A stretch of DNA of 64,000 bases from an uncultured Clostridia bacterium (GCA_934747965.1 CAKVHI010000005.1:47780-111779), one strand, 5' to 3'; positions 1 to 7,885 are shown, counted from the first letter of the stretch. Made by a program: numbers and translations. Notes: a model not told the origin generated them from the sequence alone.

Positions 1-872
1 CGCACTTCTTTTTCTCCTGCTGTTAAGTAACTAAACAAACCTAAAGTGTCATAACTTGTTTTAACAAGTTTATCAAGTCCGCTTTCTTTAATTCCAAGTT
101 CTTCCGAAAAAACAGCCTTATCTTCATCACTCAAACTAGCAAGTTCTTCTTCAATTTTAGCACACAAAACAATCATTTTTGAATTTTGTGATTTTGCGAT
201 TTTTTCAACTTCCAAAACATAATTGTTATAATCTTTTCCAATATCATTTTCACTTATATTCGCAACATAGATGACTGGTTTTGATGTTAACAGAAAGAAA
301 CTTTTAACTATCTCATTTTCTTCATCTGTAAAATTTAAAAGCCTTACTGGCTTTCCTTCATCAAGGCAACTTTTAATTCTTCTTAACAAATTAAGTTCAA
401 GTTCTGTTCCAGCACCACCGACTTTTGCATTTTTTTCGGCTTTTTCAAGTCGTTTTTCAACAGTTTCAAGGTCGGCATAAATAAGTTCGTATTCAATAAT
501 TTCAATATCTCTTTTTGGGTCAACACTGTTTTCAACATGTAAAATTTCAGCATTGTCAAAGCACCTAACAACATGGCAAATTGCATCAACTTCTCGGATG
601 TGACTTAAAAATTTGTTTCCAAGTCCATCGCCCTTGCTTGCTCCTTTAACTAGTCCAGCAATATCAACAAATTCAATAACAGCAGGAGTTATTTTTGAAC
701 AATTATATAATTTTGCTAAATTTTCTAGTCTATAATCTGGCACGCTTACCATTCCAACATTTGGTTCTATTGTGCAGAACGGATAGTTTGCACATTCTGC
801 TCCAGCCTTTGTAATTGCGTTAAAAAGAGTACTTTTACCGACATTTGGTAAACCAACCACACCTAATTTCAT
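1..872 (-). CDS. ychF: Ribosome-binding ATPase YchF, C-terminus cut by window edge
   Basis: Obg-like P-loop ATPase that binds ribosomes and is implicated in translation and stress control. The visible 290 codons start at ATG 872-870 with a good ribosome site (AGGAG at about 879-884 on the complement). The protein begins MKLGVVGLPNVGKSTLFN, carrying the Walker A/G1 motif GLPNVGKS, then CTIEPNVG. Later come a YVANISE segment, corresponding to the NxxE element this family has in place of NKxD, and LTAGEKEV just before the window ends, which is the beginning of the C-terminal TGS region. The family is about 365 residues long, so roughly 75 residues lie outside the window. The gene is single and has its own promoter. 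Identification is secure; cellular role is family knowledge. Confidence 0.95.
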   Translation of the reverse strand, partial: MKLGVVGLPNVGKSTLFNAITKAGAECANYPFCTIEPNVGMVSVPDYRLENLAKLYNCSKITPAVIEFVDIAGLVKGASKGDGLGNKFLSHIREVDAICHVVRCFDNAEILHVENSVDPKRDIEIIEYELIYADLETVEKRLEKAEKNAKVGGAGTELELNLLRRIKSCLDEGKPVRLLNFTDEENEIVKSFFLLTSKPVIYVANISENDIGKDYNNYVLEVEKIAKSQNSKMIVLCAKIEEELASLSDEDKAVFSEELGIKESGLDKLVKTSYDTLGLFSYLTAGEKEV

Positions 873-901
873 AATTAATTCTCCTAATTAAAACTTAGGA
901 T

Positions 902-930
902 ATTTTACATCTATTTTAAAATTTTGTCAA
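902..930 (-). promoter_or_regulatory. ychF promoter
   Basis: Reading leftwards, TTGACA (930-925), a 17-base spacer and TAAAAT (907-902) lie about 30 bases before the ychF start, leaving a short leader with a Shine-Dalgarno site. This is a textbook vegetative sigma-factor promoter. Confidence 0.8.
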
Positions 931-1019
931 ATAATAATCTAATGCAAAAATTTTTAATTAATGTAAAAAGGTAAAAATTATTTATTAAAATATTAAATCT
1001 TTTGTCTGCTTTGTTTATT

Positions 1020-1047
1020 AAAAAAATTCTCTTGAAAGAATTTTTTG
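1020..1047 (-). terminator. Terminator after the MarR-type gene
   Basis: An inverted repeat of A6-TTCT and its complement is followed on the leftward strand by a run of seven T residues. It lies between the end of the MarR-like gene and the ychF promoter and should insulate the two. Confidence 0.6.
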
Positions 1048-1068
1048 AAGTATATTAAATTTATGATT

Positions 1069-1482
1069 TTAATTTAAAATTTGAATAAGAGTTGAAATAA
1101 TATCGTTAATTTCTTGATTTTTGTTTTTATAGTCTAATACACCACTTGCATTGCTTGCAAGAGTTTTAACAATCATGTTTGCTTTTTGTGCGCCCAAATC
1201 TGTTAGGGCATAGTTTATTAAGCGTTTGTCTAAATTATCTTTTTGCTTTTTTATTAAGTTTAAAGATAATAATTCGCTTGAAATTAATGCTAGATTTGTT
1301 TTTGCAATTCCCAAAAATTCAATTAATTGACGAGGGGACTTTTCTCCGTCAAGCAAAAAAACAAGAAACTTGTCCTTAAGCGTAAAATTATATTTTTTGT
1401 TTAAAAACACAGGGTCAAACCCTTCAATTAAACTTGATAATTTTGAAGTTAATTTTAAGAAATTTATAACATTCAATTCCAT
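1069..1482 (-). CDS. MarR-type winged-helix transcriptional regulator
   Basis: A 137-residue protein with the layout of a MarR-family regulator: an N-terminal helical segment, the helix-turn-helix region around SPRQLIEFLGIAKTNLALIS (residues about 67-86), and a wing with DKRLINYALTDLGAQKA, matching the family's D-x-R-x-x-x-x-x-L-T-x-x-G signature. Such proteins bind palindromic operators, often near their own gene. I chose ATG 1482-1480 rather than the upstream TTG at 1542 because a promoter -10 box lies between them. There is no Shine-Dalgarno site; the start sits six bases after TATAAT, predicting a leaderless mRNA. The gene diverges from tRNA-Gln. Ligand and targets are unknown. Confidence 0.75.
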   Translation of the reverse strand: MELNVINFLKLTSKLSSLIEGFDPVFLNKKYNFTLKDKFLVFLLDGEKSPRQLIEFLGIAKTNLALISSELLSLNLIKKQKDNLDKRLINYALTDLGAQKANMIVKTLASNASGVLDYKNKNQEINDIISTLIQILN

Positions 1483-1488
1483 GATAAT

Positions 1489-1517
1489 ATTATATATTAC
1501 ATTTTTATTTTTTGCAA
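1489..1517 (-). promoter_or_regulatory. Promoter of the MarR-type gene (leaderless configuration)
   Basis: Leftward TTGCAA (1517-1512), 17-base spacer, TATAAT (1494-1489), six bases (ATTATC), then the ATG. Transcription would be expected to start at or next to the A of the start codon. Confidence 0.75.
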
Positions 1518-1535
1518 ATATTATTAAAAGTTTAA

Positions 1536-1564
1536 TTGACAAATTTTACTTTTAAGTTTAAAAT
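1536..1564 (+). promoter_or_regulatory. tRNA-Gln promoter
   Basis: TTGACA (1536-1541), 17-base spacer, TAAAAT (1559-1564), 17 bases before the mature tRNA. Its -35 box is only 18 bases from that of the divergent MarR-type promoter, so the two polymerases would compete for space. Confidence 0.85.
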
Positions 1565-1581
1565 ATAAAAATAAATAGCAA

Positions 1582-1657
1582 TGGAGTGTAGCCAAGCGGT
1601 AAGGCATCGGATTCTGATTCCGACATTTCGTGGGTTCAAGTCCTACCACTCCAACCA
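1582..1657 (+). tRNA. tRNA-Gln (anticodon CUG), CCA encoded
   Basis: A complete cloverleaf: acceptor arms TGGAGTG/CACTCCA, D arm with AGCCAAGCGGTAAGGC, anticodon stem TCGGA/TCCGA closing the loop TTCTGAT (anticodon CTG, reading CAG), and T arm with GGTTCAAGTCC. A discriminator A and genomic CCA follow. The 5-prime U1-A72 pair is typical of tRNA-Gln. CAG is the rarer Gln codon in such an AT-rich genome, so a separate UUG tRNA is expected elsewhere. Confidence 0.95.
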
Positions 1658-1666
1658 AATAAAATG

Positions 1667-1690
1667 AAAAGTCTTAAAAAGACTTTTTTT
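1667..1690 (+). terminator. Terminator of tRNA-Gln
   Basis: AAAAGTCTT, a three-base loop, the complementary arm AAGACTTTT and further T residues, starting ten bases after the CCA end. The 145 bases from here to 1835 show nothing else I can support. Confidence 0.75.
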
Positions 1691-1835
1691 AAAATAAATT
1701 TTATGAAAATTGATTATGACACAATAAAATATATTAAATGCGCTTATTTTATGAGGAATACACATTTTTATAATAAATTTAGAAAATGTTACGCTTTTTG
1801 CTAATTTTGTGATAGCGTTATACACTTATTTAAAT

Positions 1836-3182
1836 TTAAAACAATTTAGTTCTTGCATTATGTTCAAAAATTTTTTCAAAATTTATATTTAGGTCGTTAT
1901 TTTTTTCTCTTAAAACATTTCCGTTTAATAATTTCGTTGATAAAAATGCTTTATTGTTTTTTATTGAACAAACATTTTGATTTATATCAATAAAAATTTT
2001 AAAACCTATCTCTTCAAGTTTGTTGTAATAGTTATTATTTTTATTTTTTTCAAATGATGAAAAATAAGTGTTTAAGTTTCCAAATATAGGCACAAGTGTT
2101 TCTTTGATAAAGTTTAAGTTTTCGTCAAGGTTGACTTCAAAATTTTTGTCAAAATTTCCATATCCAAAACTGTATCCTAAAAGTTTCAATTTTTGAACGA
2201 CTTTTTTTAAATTTGAAGCGTTGTTGGGTGCATTCGGATTATTTTTGTTAATGTTGTATCCCAAAATTCCGCCACGGGAATCAATCGTAACTAAACTGCG
2301 TGCATTGTTAAAAGAAAAATCGTTGTGGCTTGCGATAAAAGATTCTAAAATTGGGATGAAATCTGTGTTGTACGATATTTGATTTTTCTCGGTCTGTTTT
2401 GAATTGTAGCACGCTATCTCATCTTTTCCGTCAATAATAAATTTTTCAACAAAGTAAGGCTCATTTTCAAAATAATTTATATTATTAAAAATTAATATTA
2501 TTGGGGTTTTGTTGAGTGGTAAATATAAATCTTTAATACAAACTTTGCTCTCAATGATTTCTATTATGTCTGAAATGTTAATCAAAATATAGTCATTATT
2601 ATATAATTCTTGCAAAAAGTTTTGAAATTCTTTGCTTGTTAAATAATAATTGTCTAGGTCATCTTTTTGTGTATTCTCATCGCAAAAAGCAAGATTAGGG
2701 TAAGCAATTAATTTGTTTATGGCAACAATTTTTGGCGTTTTTTCATAATAAAAAAGTCCGTCTTTGATAAAAAACTTTGAATAATAAGAAATTAAAGAGT
2801 TTATTGTCGTTTTATCTTTAAAAAGTTCACTTTTGCTTTCCAAAAATTCTACGGCATTTTTAAATTCCTTGTTGTTTGCCATATCTCGGGCTTTCAAAAT
2901 TATATTATTTCTGTAGTTATCCATTAATTTCTCAAGTTTTTCAATGTTGTAGGAAAAAAATTGTGTGTTTTCATGGCAAACAATGTCAAGATATTTGTAA
3001 ATCTTTTCAATTTCTTCATCAAATTCTTCGCTATTTTGAAGTTTAATCAATAACTTTTCTGCAAGATTTATTTGATTTAAAGTGTTTTCGGGCGAAGCAA
3101 AAATAACAAACTTTGCATTTGTTATTGTAATAGAAAAAATCATAATAAAACAAATTAAAAGGATATTAAAAAACTTTTTCAC
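1836..3182 (-). CDS. Polysaccharide-deacetylase homologue lacking catalytic residues
   Basis: A 448-residue exported protein homologous over its C-terminal two thirds to the intact deacetylase at 59365-60396. Shared landmarks include LAF, IKDLYLP, NDFSFNNAR and GILGYNI. The active-site motifs are changed. The metal-binding aspartate pair of the paralogue (SFDDM) is IFNNI here (residues 231-235). Its HTFGH metal site is replaced by GYGNFDK (340-346). Its SYPCGK loop reads FSSFEK. Catalysis by the normal family-4 esterase route is therefore unlikely. An extra helical region (residues about 35-155) is absent from the paralogue. I chose GTG 3182-3180, which gives a clean signal peptide (KKFFNILLICFIMIFSITITNA); a TTG at 3227 would add an unusual extension. 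Possibly a binding or decoy protein for cell-wall glycans; function is inference. Confidence 0.75.
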   Translation of the reverse strand: MKKFFNILLICFIMIFSITITNAKFVIFASPENTLNQINLAEKLLIKLQNSEEFDEEIEKIYKYLDIVCHENTQFFSYNIEKLEKLMDNYRNNIILKARDMANNKEFKNAVEFLESKSELFKDKTTINSLISYYSKFFIKDGLFYYEKTPKIVAINKLIAYPNLAFCDENTQKDDLDNYYLTSKEFQNFLQELYNNDYILINISDIIEIIESKVCIKDLYLPLNKTPIILIFNNINYFENEPYFVEKFIIDGKDEIACYNSKQTEKNQISYNTDFIPILESFIASHNDFSFNNARSLVTIDSRGGILGYNINKNNPNAPNNASNLKKVVQKLKLLGYSFGYGNFDKNFEVNLDENLNFIKETLVPIFGNLNTYFSSFEKNKNNNYYNKLEEIGFKIFIDINQNVCSIKNNKAFLSTKLLNGNVLREKNNDLNINFEKIFEHNARTKLF

Positions 3183-3291
3183 GATTTTATTATTTGTTAA
3201 AAACAAAATTAAATTTAAAAAAAACAAAAAAAGTTATTTTTCTATTAAAATATATATATTTTTAAAGTAAAATTATGTTATTTTGTTGAAT

Positions 3292-4341
3292 ATGGAAAAA
3301 AAGTTGTATAAAAATTTGAAAACTATAATTTTGGAAGAAAATGTTCTTCAAAAATTAAATGAAATACTTGAAAGCATGGTGTTAAATTGCAAAGTTTTGG
3401 TGATTGTTGATTTTTTAACTTTTCAAAAATATAATCATAAACTTGAAGAGATTAAATCTTGTGCCCTTAATTGTTTGGAAATCAAGGTTTTAAGTGTATT
3501 CAGCAAAATAGATGAAATTTGTCTTGACGAAAGCGTTGGCTTTGTTGTTGGAATTGGTGAAAATCAAACATTAAAAACCGTTTCTGATTTTGCCATAAAA
3601 AATAATATAAGTTATGGTTTGGTTAACTTATTTTTGTTAAAAAGTGATATTTTGATGCAAAAAAACGGCAATTTAGACAGTTTTTTGCCAAATTTTGTGT
3701 TAATAGAGAAAAATAATTTAAGTTTGAAAGATAAATTTTTTATGTTTTGCGACTTGTTTTCTTATTCTAAGTTTTTGTTAGAAAATAGTTTTAATTTTGA
3801 AAATCTAAAATTAAAAGAATTTTGTAAGCAATATGTTTTGCTTTTGCAAAATTTTGTCGATGTTAAAGACGAATTTGATGATGAGTTTTTTTACAAAAAA
3901 TTTATAGCACATATTTTGTTAGTGCATAAATATAACATTGTTTGCAAAAAAAAGTATAAAAATGATTATAAAAATTTTGTAAGTAATTTTTTTCTTGTTT
4001 TGTGTTACAAAAATATTTTTTTAAGTTTGAATTGCAAAAATTTAAATAAGGCAAATGCGAAAAGTTTAGACAAAATTTTGCTTGATAACTACGATCAATT
4101 TGATTTTTCGTTTTACAAAACATATCTGATTAATTTTAAACAAAAATTTTTAAGCAGAATTAATTTGTCGTTAAATTTCAATTTAAAACTTTTAAATTTT
4201 TTGAAAGAAAATTATTTTAGTGTTTATTATGAAAATGTAAAAAGCTTACAACAAATCGAATTAAACAAAGATTTGTTTGAAAATACATTTTTGAAAAAAA
4301 TGAGTTATTTTGAATTATTCAACAAGGTTTTAAAAATATAA
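3292..4341 (+). CDS. Unknown protein, possibly a degenerate dehydrogenase/DHQ-synthase-fold relative
   Basis: 349 residues with no firm family match. The N-terminal half reads like the nucleotide-binding half of the iron-alcohol-dehydrogenase / glycerol-1-phosphate-dehydrogenase / dehydroquinate-synthase fold: KVLVIVDFLTFQKY, then VGFVVGIGENQTLKTVSDFA where the family normally has a GGGS-type dinucleotide loop followed by a helix, then a hydrophobic strand. The glycine loop is reduced to GENQ and I see no conserved metal-ligand histidines in the Phe/Lys/Asn-rich C-terminal half. If related, it is enzymatically dead or strongly diverged. The start is ATG 3292; there is no clear ribosome site. 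It diverges from the inactive deacetylase, and a 36-base gap separates it from the next gene. Confidence 0.55.
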   Translation: MEKKLYKNLKTIILEENVLQKLNEILESMVLNCKVLVIVDFLTFQKYNHKLEEIKSCALNCLEIKVLSVFSKIDEICLDESVGFVVGIGENQTLKTVSDFAIKNNISYGLVNLFLLKSDILMQKNGNLDSFLPNFVLIEKNNLSLKDKFFMFCDLFSYSKFLLENSFNFENLKLKEFCKQYVLLLQNFVDVKDEFDDEFFYKKFIAHILLVHKYNIVCKKKYKNDYKNFVSNFFLVLCYKNIFLSLNCKNLNKANAKSLDKILLDNYDQFDFSFYKTYLINFKQKFLSRINLSLNFNLKLLNFLKENYFSVYYENVKSLQQIELNKDLFENTFLKKMSYFELFNKVLKI

Positions 4342-4342
4342 G

Positions 4343-4370
4343 TTTAAACTAACAAAATTGTGTTTATCAT
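4343..4370 (+). promoter_or_regulatory. Candidate leaderless promoter for the 161-residue gene
   Basis: TTTAAA (4343-4348), 16 bases, TATCAT (4365-4370), six bases, then ATG 4377. The -35 box is weak, but the distance from -10 to ATG matches other leaderless candidates in the window. Confidence 0.45.
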
Positions 4371-4376
4371 TTATGC

Positions 4377-4862
4377 ATGAAAAAATTTATACTTATGTTT
4401 ATATTTTTGTTTCTTATTTTGTTTACATACAGTTTTAAACCAATTTTGTTCGATGCTTTTTCTGTAAAAAATTTAGTGTTTGGCGACATAGAATACTCAA
4501 TTTATTGCAAAGACATTGAAGAAAATATTGAAAATTCAACGATTATTGATAATGGTAACAGTTATATAATAAAAACAAATATTAACAATGCAAAAAATGT
4601 TAAAGGTAAAAGTAATTACATTTTAGGAGAAAGTGTGAGGTTTAAAAGCACAATTAATGGTGTTGAAAAACTAATCAAATTTTATGACGCAAATGTTGTT
4701 AAAACAGAATGTGTTGAAAATATTGTTTGTGTTTATGCTTTCAGTGAAAAATTGTCGACCAAAAAGTTTATTGAAATTGATAATCAGAAAATCAACTTAC
4801 AAATTGCTTTTAGTAATAATTTTTTAACAATAGGAACTCCGATTATTTTGGGAGATTATTAA
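4377..4862 (+). CDS. Small exported or membrane-anchored protein of unknown function
   Basis: 161 residues starting MKKFILMFIFLFLILFTY, a basic N-terminus followed by a strongly hydrophobic stretch that is either an uncleaved anchor or a signal peptide, with no lipobox. The rest (residues about 35-161) alternates beta-type segments, for example SYIIKTNINNAKNVKG and SVRFKSTINGVEKLIKFYDA, and looks like a small extracytoplasmic beta domain. I do not recognise the family. It has no ribosome site and starts six bases after a -10-like TATCAT. It lies 67 bases upstream of the SpoIIQ-like gene on the same strand with no terminator between, so co-transcription is possible. Confidence 0.65.
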   Translation: MKKFILMFIFLFLILFTYSFKPILFDAFSVKNLVFGDIEYSIYCKDIEENIENSTIIDNGNSYIIKTNINNAKNVKGKSNYILGESVRFKSTINGVEKLIKFYDANVVKTECVENIVCVYAFSEKLSTKKFIEIDNQKINLQIAFSNNFLTIGTPIILGDY

Positions 4863-4929
4863 CAAAAATTTTTTTAAAAAAATGTTTAGAAAATTTATTT
4901 TAGTTAATAATCTTGCTAAGGAGGATAAT

Positions 4930-5496
4930 ATGAAAGAAAAATTTATTAAAGGATTAAAAAAATATAGAGGTTACTTATATTCAGTTTTGGCAGTTGTTTT
5001 GGTGGCATTGATTTTAACTTTATCACTAGCGGCTTCAAAACCTAAACAAGAAGGAGAAGTTGTGGTAAATACAGACCCAATAAAATTTGCAATGCCAATT
5101 AGTAATGCAACAATTTTGATGGGCTATGATGCAGAAGAGCCTCAATATATTAAAGATCTTAATTGTTGGGAAATTCACAAAGGCTTAGATTTGCTTGCAT
5201 CTGTTGGTGATGAGGTTTTGGCTTGTTATGATGGAACAGTTACTAAAATTTCAAATAATTATCTTGACGGAACAATAATTGAAATTACTCATAAAGATGG
5301 AATTGTAAGTGTTTATAAAGGTCTAAGTAACGAAACTAAAGTTAAAGTGAATGATGTTGTAACACTTGGTCAAGCTATCGGTACTGTTGGCGATGCTAAC
5401 GAAAGTGAAACTGGCTCGCATGTTCATTTTGAAATTATCAAAGACAATGAAAAGATTGATCCGCTAAGTTATATTGAAATTTCTGGCAAAGATTAA
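4930..5496 (+). CDS. M23 (LytM-type) peptidase, SpoIIQ-like
   Basis: 188 residues: a short cytoplasmic segment, one transmembrane helix (about 14-35, LYSVLAVVLVALILTLSLAA), then an extracytoplasmic M23 domain. All canonical zinc ligands are present: H83 and D87 in HKGLD, and H164/H166 in the HVHFE motif. The fold would cleave peptide cross-links of peptidoglycan. I chose ATG 4930 because AAGGAGG lies six bases before it; the longer frame starting at 4882 adds a non-conserved leader. Size, single anchor and proximity to spoIIID match SpoIIQ, the forespore membrane channel protein, which in many clostridia keeps its zinc site. GTTTA/GTTAATAAT at 4884-4911 loosely resembles a sigma-F promoter, but with a short 14-base spacing. 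The SpoIIQ assignment is an inference from context. Confidence 0.8.
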   Translation: MKEKFIKGLKKYRGYLYSVLAVVLVALILTLSLAASKPKQEGEVVVNTDPIKFAMPISNATILMGYDAEEPQYIKDLNCWEIHKGLDLLASVGDEVLACYDGTVTKISNNYLDGTIIEITHKDGIVSVYKGLSNETKVKVNDVVTLGQAIGTVGDANESETGSHVHFEIIKDNEKIDPLSYIEISGKD

Positions 5497-5510
5497 TTGT
5501 TGAAATTTGC

Positions 5511-5539
5511 TTTACTTTTGTTTGAAAAAGTGATAAAAT
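5511..5539 (+). promoter_or_regulatory. acpP promoter
   Basis: TTTACT (5511-5516), 17 bases, TAAAAT (5534-5539) with an upstream TG giving an extended -10. It lies 28 bases before acpP and is followed by an AGGAGG ribosome site. Confidence 0.75.
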
Positions 5540-5567
5540 AGCCCTGTATCTTAATAGGAGGACGCTT

Positions 5568-5798
5568 ATGACTTTTGAAAAAGTAAGAAATATAATTTGC
5601 AACCAACTAGGAAAATCTGAAGACAAAGTTACATTAGAATCAAGTATTGTTGAAGATTTGGGCGCTGATTCGCTTGATGTTGTTGAAATGCTTATGGCTA
5701 TGGAAGAAGAATTTGATATGACTCTTCCTGATGAAGCGTGTGCAGATTTAAAAACAGTTAATGACATTGTAACTTTTATTGATGCTCATAAAAAGTAA
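5568..5798 (+). CDS. acpP: Acyl carrier protein
   Basis: 76 residues, strongly acidic, with the phosphopantetheine attachment motif GADSLD (Ser35) followed by the typical helix VVEMLMAMEEEF. It carries growing acyl chains in type II fatty-acid synthesis in the cytoplasm. The ribosome site AGGAGG and start are unambiguous, and the gene has its own promoter and terminator. It is not next to other fatty-acid genes but sits between a SpoIIQ-like and a surface-protein gene. A second ACP for another pathway cannot be excluded, but the sequence looks like a housekeeping AcpP. Confidence 0.95.
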   Translation: MTFEKVRNIICNQLGKSEDKVTLESSIVEDLGADSLDVVEMLMAMEEEFDMTLPDEACADLKTVNDIVTFIDAHKK

Positions 5799-5822
5799 AA
5801 AAGTTTATTATTTAAACAAATT

Positions 5823-5850
5823 AAAGATATGTTTTAGCATATCTTTTTTT
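5823..5850 (+). terminator. Terminator after acpP
   Basis: AAAGATATG, loop TTTTAG, CATATCTTT with an extended T run, 25 bases after the acpP stop codon. Confidence 0.85.
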
Positions 5851-5927
5851 ATAGAAAATTTATTTTAAACAAAAATTTAATATAAGTCAAAAATCTTTTG
5901 TGTTTAAGCATAAATCAATATATCAAC

Positions 5928-5956
5928 TTGTTTTTTGTAACAAAATGTTGTATAAT
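5928..5956 (+). promoter_or_regulatory. Promoter of the 613-residue surface protein gene
   Basis: TTGTTT (5928-5933), 17 bases, TATAAT (5951-5956). A second TATAAT at 5959-5964 overlaps the leader. The resulting transcript would carry the GGGAGAAG ribosome site. Confidence 0.6.
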
Positions 5957-5984
5957 TTTATAATAAATAATGGGAGAAGAACAA

Positions 5985-7826
5985 ATGGGAAGTAAAATAA
6001 TAAAAAAAGATAGAAAAAAATCTAAAAAATTAGTTTACGGAATTGTTTGCCTAGTTTTGGTTGTTTTGTTGGCTGGTTTTGGAATTTTTTATTGCATAAA
6101 ATGGAAAGGTTACAAAAATTTGCCACGAAATTATACATTAACACAAACTTTGGCACCTAACGATAGGTTGATAAAAGATGTTAATCCTACCACAAGTTCT
6201 AATGTTTGGTATGATTATACCGCAGATATAGAAATCACTTCTAACAGTTTAATTGTTTCTTTAGGAATTGAAAATGAAGATGATGAATATTATGATGATA
6301 ATAATCCTTATGATAAGGCAAAAATTGGGTCATTTTTTTACAAATTAGATGTTAAAGCAAGTGGTAAATATTATTATGAAAAAGTTATGAAAGACCGAAA
6401 AGAGAGATTTTCTGACAAAAATGAAGAAGAGTTATCACTTGAAAATCATCCTCTTTTTGTTCCTTTCATTGATTGCACTTATACTGACAGCATTAATCCA
6501 TTTGATGACGGATCAGAAATGACATATTACATTCGTCATTACACAATAAAAGTCTATTGTGATGATGCGGGCGATAGTGTAAGGTATGCAAATCAAAAAA
6601 TTGAGATAGGGTTGCCAGATTGGTTTAAATATAAAAATATTTCTGTTAGTGCAAAAAATGGTTTTCAACTTAAAAAATCTATTGATGTTGAAAATATTAA
6701 TGTTGAAGGTGTTAAAAACAGATTTGTTTCTGTTTGTGGTTTAGAAAATCAAACAAAACCAACAAATTTAACAGTAAAAGCAGAAAATAGCACAATAAGT
6801 TTAAGCGAAAGTGAAAATGGCGGTTGGGGAGATTATGATACTATAACAATTAACAATTCAAAAAAGAGCACAATAAAACTTGCCTCAAAAAAGAAATTGA
6901 ATGTTAAAAATGATATTATTTTGAACGGCGATGAGATGACTGTTTTGGTTGAAAATCAAATTGCATACACATCATATTCTCCAAATTTAACAATAAATGC
7001 AACAAAAAGTTTAAAATTTTCCGCAAGCAACAAATGTAGCGGTCTTTCTTCAAATTTCATTTTTAATAGTCCTGTTATTGATTTGGATGATTTTACAGGT
7101 GGCATGATGAGTTGCAAAATAGTGTGCAACAATTTAAGATATAATAGTGACTTAATAAGTTTTAGAAACTTAGAGATTAGTGCTGATAAAATAGATTTAA
7201 AATGTAATGAATTTGGGTTATATTCTAAAGAATTTGATTGTAATTTAAAAGTTAAAACAGGTAACATAAATTTAGGCGAAATATACAGAAATGTAAAAAT
7301 AGAAACTGATAATGCGAAAATTGTTATTGATAGAGTTTACTACGGAAAAGCTGATTTAGACATCGTGTTTAATCAAAATGCAGATTTAAAAATAAATAAT
7401 TTAGGTAGCTGGGCAAAATTTAATTTAACTTGCAAGGCAAATGGAAACTGCGAAATCAACAATGTTGCATCAATCCACAGAGATTCTTCTAGTTATCCAT
7501 TACAACAACATAAATTTGACTTAGGAAACTGTAAAGCAAAGATTAGTTTTGATAATAATGGGGGGCAAGTTAACTATATCAGAGGAATGATTTTTGATGA
7601 CAGGGCTTCAGTAAATTTAATTAACAGAAGCAGTCAAGACTTATTAAACGAAAAACTTTTAATTGAAAACGAAAACAGAAAATATTCTATGCTTTCAAAT
7701 GATGGCACAACCTATTTTGAACCGGATATAGTTTTTGTTGGAAGTGGAAATTACACCGTAACGCTAGAACTTGCAAAATCATTTTCGTATAGAGCATATT
7801 TAAGAGAAATCACAATAACTAATTAA
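5985..7826 (+). CDS. Membrane-anchored beta-rich surface protein, unknown function
   Basis: 613 residues: a very basic N-terminus (GSKIIKKDRKKSKK), one transmembrane helix (about 16-38), then a long extracytoplasmic region. From about residue 230 onward it consists of short alternating strands such as LTVKAENSTISLSES, TITINNSKKSTIKLASKK and LNVKNDIILNGDEMTVLVEN, the look of a solenoid or beta-helix adhesin domain. I chose ATG 5985 because GGGAGAAG lies ahead of it; the in-frame ATG at 5970 is itself upstream of that site. No enzyme motif or C-terminal sorting signal is visible. It lies between acpP and spoIIID; a role at the cell or forespore surface is only a guess. Confidence 0.75.
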   Translation: MGSKIIKKDRKKSKKLVYGIVCLVLVVLLAGFGIFYCIKWKGYKNLPRNYTLTQTLAPNDRLIKDVNPTTSSNVWYDYTADIEITSNSLIVSLGIENEDDEYYDDNNPYDKAKIGSFFYKLDVKASGKYYYEKVMKDRKERFSDKNEEELSLENHPLFVPFIDCTYTDSINPFDDGSEMTYYIRHYTIKVYCDDAGDSVRYANQKIEIGLPDWFKYKNISVSAKNGFQLKKSIDVENINVEGVKNRFVSVCGLENQTKPTNLTVKAENSTISLSESENGGWGDYDTITINNSKKSTIKLASKKKLNVKNDIILNGDEMTVLVENQIAYTSYSPNLTINATKSLKFSASNKCSGLSSNFIFNSPVIDLDDFTGGMMSCKIVCNNLRYNSDLISFRNLEISADKIDLKCNEFGLYSKEFDCNLKVKTGNINLGEIYRNVKIETDNAKIVIDRVYYGKADLDIVFNQNADLKINNLGSWAKFNLTCKANGNCEINNVASIHRDSSSYPLQQHKFDLGNCKAKISFDNNGGQVNYIRGMIFDDRASVNLINRSSQDLLNEKLLIENENRKYSMLSNDGTTYFEPDIVFVGSGNYTVTLELAKSFSYRAYLREITITN

Positions 7827-7834
7827 AAAAATTG

Positions 7835-7863
7835 TCATAAATTGTAATATTTACTCATATTTT
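7835..7863 (+). promoter_or_regulatory. Possible sigma-E-type promoter for spoIIID
   Basis: TCATAAA (7835-7841), 14 bases, CATATTTT (7856-7863) approximates the sporulation sigma-E pattern (a -35 centred on ATA, and CATAnnnT at -10). It lies 22 bases before the spoIIID start and is followed by the ribosome site AAAGGGG. spoIIID is sigma-E dependent in Bacillus, which supports the reading; by itself the match is modest. Confidence 0.4.
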
Positions 7864-7885
7864 ATTCTACAAAGGGGAATAAAGT

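Noticed and set aside
1691..1835. 33-codon forward ORF starting MKIDYDTIKY at about 1702
   Set aside because: It lies after a terminator and has no ribosome site or promoter of its own; chance frames are common at this base composition.
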